From Candidatus Latescibacterota bacterium (lineage in GTDB: Bacteria > Latescibacterota > UBA2968 > UBA8231): 60,631 nt of DNA. Where the stretch lies: NCBI GenBank assembly GCA_009691525.1, contig SICG01000003.1, positions 1 through 60,631 on the forward strand, given 5' to 3'. A model generated the notes under the pieces. The model was not told the DNA's origin. It made no database searches and worked only from the letters and a program-made list of their open reading frames with translations. Made by a program: the position numbers and the translations under genes. Shown here piece after piece: positions 59,132 to 60,631 of the stretch. Position 1 is the first letter of the stretch; each line of letters starts with the position of its first letter.

Positions 59132-59425
59132 ATGATACGCACCTTCCGAGATCGCGCCACTGAAGATATTTTCGATGGAGCAGATACCTCCGTTGCCCGG
59201 AAACGGTGTTCGTCGGCGCTGTGGCCTATCGCCCGGCGTAAGTTAGATCAGCTCAACCGGGTGCGCGATCTGCGCGATCTAGGTGTTCCTCCGGGCAATC
59301 GTCTGGAGCGCCTGTTGGGGGACCGGAAGGGACAGCACAGTATCTGCATCAATGAGCAGCTTCGCGTATGTTTTCGCTGGGAGGCCGGCTATGCCGACGA
59401 CGTTGAGATCACCAACTACCAATAG
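59132..59425 (+). CDS. higB: HigB-type mRNA interferase toxin
   Basis: A 97-residue RelE-superfamily toxin of the HigB/Killer type: MIRTFRDRATEDIFDGADTS, a basic helix with ARRKLDQLNRV, and the terminal ICINEQLRVCFRWEAGYADDVEITNYQ. HigB cleaves mRNA on the ribosome. The short start at 59132 matches family length; a 33-residue extension is unlikely. It overlaps higA by 35 bp. Confidence 0.92.
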   Translation: MIRTFRDRATEDIFDGADTSVARKRCSSALWPIARRKLDQLNRVRDLRDLGVPPGNRLERLLGDRKGQHSICINEQLRVCFRWEAGYADDVEITNYQ

Positions 59426-59783
59426 GCGACCGGGTGCAGCGCGGGCGTCCACCGGGCCCGAGGCCCTGGTAAGCCGGCGACTGCCCAAGCACCGCCCGCC
59501 CACTCATCCGGGCGAGATGCTGCTGGAGGATTTCCTCAAGCCCTTGGGGGTCAGCCAGTCGGCTTTTGCTATTCGCCTAGGGGTGTCTTTTCCCCGGCTC
59601 AATGAGATCATCCGGGGCAGGCGCGGCGTCACTACGGACACCGCACTGCGCCTGGCGCGGGTCCTGGGGATTTCGGCTGATTTCTGGCTGGGGTTACAGC
59701 AGGACTGGGATCTTTGGCAGGCCATGCAGGGGAAGAACGCCCGTGAAATCGCCGCCTTGGAGCCGCTGAGCCAGACGGCCTGA
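59391..59783 (+). CDS. higA: HigA-type antitoxin
   Basis: A 130-residue XRE-family antitoxin with PTHPGEMLLEDFLKPLGVSQ, the helix-turn-helix (SQSAFAIRLGVSFPRLNEII), RGRRGVTTDTALRLARVLG and the terminal FWLGLQQDWDLW typical of HigA. GGAGG lies 6 nt upstream of the ATG, inside higB. The first ~40 residues are a basic extension; a later start is possible. It binds HigB and represses the operon. Confidence 0.92.
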   Translation: MPTTLRSPTTNRRPGAARASTGPEALVSRRLPKHRPPTHPGEMLLEDFLKPLGVSQSAFAIRLGVSFPRLNEIIRGRRGVTTDTALRLARVLGISADFWLGLQQDWDLWQAMQGKNAREIAALEPLSQTA

Positions 59784-59819
59784 ACCTTCACCTATCCCTT
59801 CAACAGAACAACAGTACCC

Positions 59820-60631
59820 TCACCCCTCTTCCCTGAACATCGGCTGCAAGAACAGCCGCCCGGTCTGCCCTTCGGCCTGAAAGCGCACGTAGGCTTCGCT
59901 GCCGGCGCGGTAGGCAAAGCGGGTGCCCTCGCCCTTTGTTAGTTGCTCACCTCCGGGGCCGATGAAGAGGCCCTGGCAGGGCGCGTCGGTCTCCACGAAA
60001 ATCTGGTCCTCTTCTACGGTCACCGCCTTGAGCAAGAGTCCGGTAGAAGCGTAGCTGCGGCCCTGCTTGGCTGCCGCCACGACCCCTCTGGGCGTCGCCT
60101 CCTCGACCAGCACCATATTGAAGGCATTGTCGAAATCTTCTGGGTCGTGGAAATCGTCGTTGGCAAAACCCCAGAGCCGGTGGCCGGCGCTGAGCAACTC
60201 GTCCCAGATCGGGGTGTAGAGCGGCCAGCGGCCTTGGGCCAGGGCGCTGGGGATGCCGTAGTGGCCGTTGTACACCTCGATGCCGTCTGGCCAGGTGCCC
60301 AGCGCCGCCAGCTTGGCCAGGGTCCAGTACTCGCGGCCCGAAGCGTAGGGCTGGGGGTGGCAGACCACCGTGAGCAGGGCACCGGCCCGCTGCAGGGCCT
60401 CCTCCAGTGGCAGTTTGAAGAGGGGCTCCACCTCCGGCCCGACAAAGACGATGTTTTCGCGGGTGCTGTACTCAAAGCCGTGGAGGAAGGCCAGCTCGGG
60501 ATAACGCGCCCGTATCGCCGCCAGGTCGGTGACCACATCGTGGTCAGTCAGGGTCACGAAACCCACGCCCAACTCCCAATAGCGGCGCACACTCTCGGCC
60601 AGGGGCACCGAGGCGCAGGCGCTGTTTTCGC
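59820..60631 (-). CDS. PHP-domain phosphoesterase-like protein, N-terminus outside the window
   Basis: The frame continues past the right window edge, so the N-terminal HxH metal motif is not visible. Seen are ENSACASVPLAESVRRY, GVGFVTLTDHD (PHP motif 2), FLHGFEYST, VVCHPQPY and GFANDDFHDPEDF, all metal-ligand positions of the PHP fold. After ~residue 190 a beta-rich domain (FIGPGGEQL, YRAGSEAYVRFQAEG) follows. Probably a metal-dependent phosphoesterase; substrate unknown. Confidence 0.82.
   Translation of the reverse strand, partial: ENSACASVPLAESVRRYWELGVGFVTLTDHDVVTDLAAIRARYPELAFLHGFEYSTRENIVFVGPEVEPLFKLPLEEALQRAGALLTVVCHPQPYASGREYWTLAKLAALGTWPDGIEVYNGHYGIPSALAQGRWPLYTPIWDELLSAGHRLWGFANDDFHDPEDFDNAFNMVLVEEATPRGVVAAAKQGRSYASTGLLLKAVTVEEDQIFVETDAPCQGLFIGPGGEQLTKGEGTRFAYRAGSEAYVRFQAEGQTGRLFLQPMFREEG

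Noticed and set aside
1..60631. CRISPR arrays, tRNA and rRNA genes
   Set aside because: No regularly spaced short repeats, no cloverleaf with a T-psi-C-like GTTCRA arm, and no conserved rRNA segments were seen on either strand.

Overview
The window is about 60.6 kb of GC-rich bacterial chromosome with tightly packed operons, many of them joined by 4-nt ATGA or GTGA stop/start overlaps. A Gram-negative cell is indicated by several lipoproteins, a LolD/FtsX-type ABC system, a heptose-type nucleotidyltransferase (RfaE2) and an envelope glycan gene set. The mix of a phytanoyl-CoA dioxygenase-like gene, a sugar-isomerase TIM barrel, a creatininase, an enolase-superfamily dehydratase and biosynthetic operons resembles uncultured FCB-type lineages such as Latescibacterota or Poribacteria. 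That placement is inference; no rRNA or other marker gene was seen.

Layout. 0-3.4 kb (-): lipoprotein, PhyH, TIM-barrel isomerase and guaB with its promoter. 3.5-4.2 kb (+): YtxH protein, coiled-coil protein and a 30-residue membrane peptide. 4.2-6.4 kb: orphan HigA, an ISL3 transposase remnant, and a vapBC pair between two copies of the 3' end of the neighbouring ABC gene. 6.3-12.5 kb (-): heterodimeric ABC exporter, creatininase, rdgB and a TPR protein. 12.6-19.3 kb (+): UPF0718 permease, a PQQ-propeller/transglutaminase/TPR fusion and hisG-hisD-hisB. 19.4-26.3 kb (+): decayed hicB-like locus, then a glycan assembly cluster. 26.4-28.6 kb: a hydrolase and an enolase-superfamily enzyme. 28.6-45.9 kb (-): a large aromatic amino acid supercluster (trpEG, tautomerase, trpD, trpC, trpS, chorismate mutase, tyrA, AroA-like, aroE, argS, aroK, aroB) interrupted by toxin-antitoxin genes and two copies of a ~136-bp inverted-repeat element. 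46-49.6 kb: SDR gene, then a degraded block of envelope genes with frameshifts and a rearrangement breakpoint. 49.9-56.6 kb (-): LolD/FtsX pair, C-terminal protease and three nucleotide-sugar/glycosyltransferase genes. 56.8-60.6 kb: TPR protein, aldo/keto reductase, higBA and a partial PHP protein.

Main observations. (1) The trpEG gene is preceded by what reads as a complete ribosome-mediated attenuator: a TTGACA-N17-TATCTT promoter, a 30-codon leader peptide with four Trp codons, mutually exclusive hairpins and a terminator with seven T. (2) The EPSP-synthase-like protein in the aro run is full length but lacks most known active-site residues of AroA, although its gene is tightly coupled to its neighbours. 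(3) The ~136-bp element has ~26-bp terminal inverted repeats that co-vary between the two copies; one copy truncates a PemK-type toxin gene inside the trp region. (4) tyrA has no canonical start codon where one is expected; an ATA overlaps the upstream stop codon in the register where neighbours use ATGA. (5) At least six toxin-antitoxin loci, intact or decayed, lie in 60 kb.
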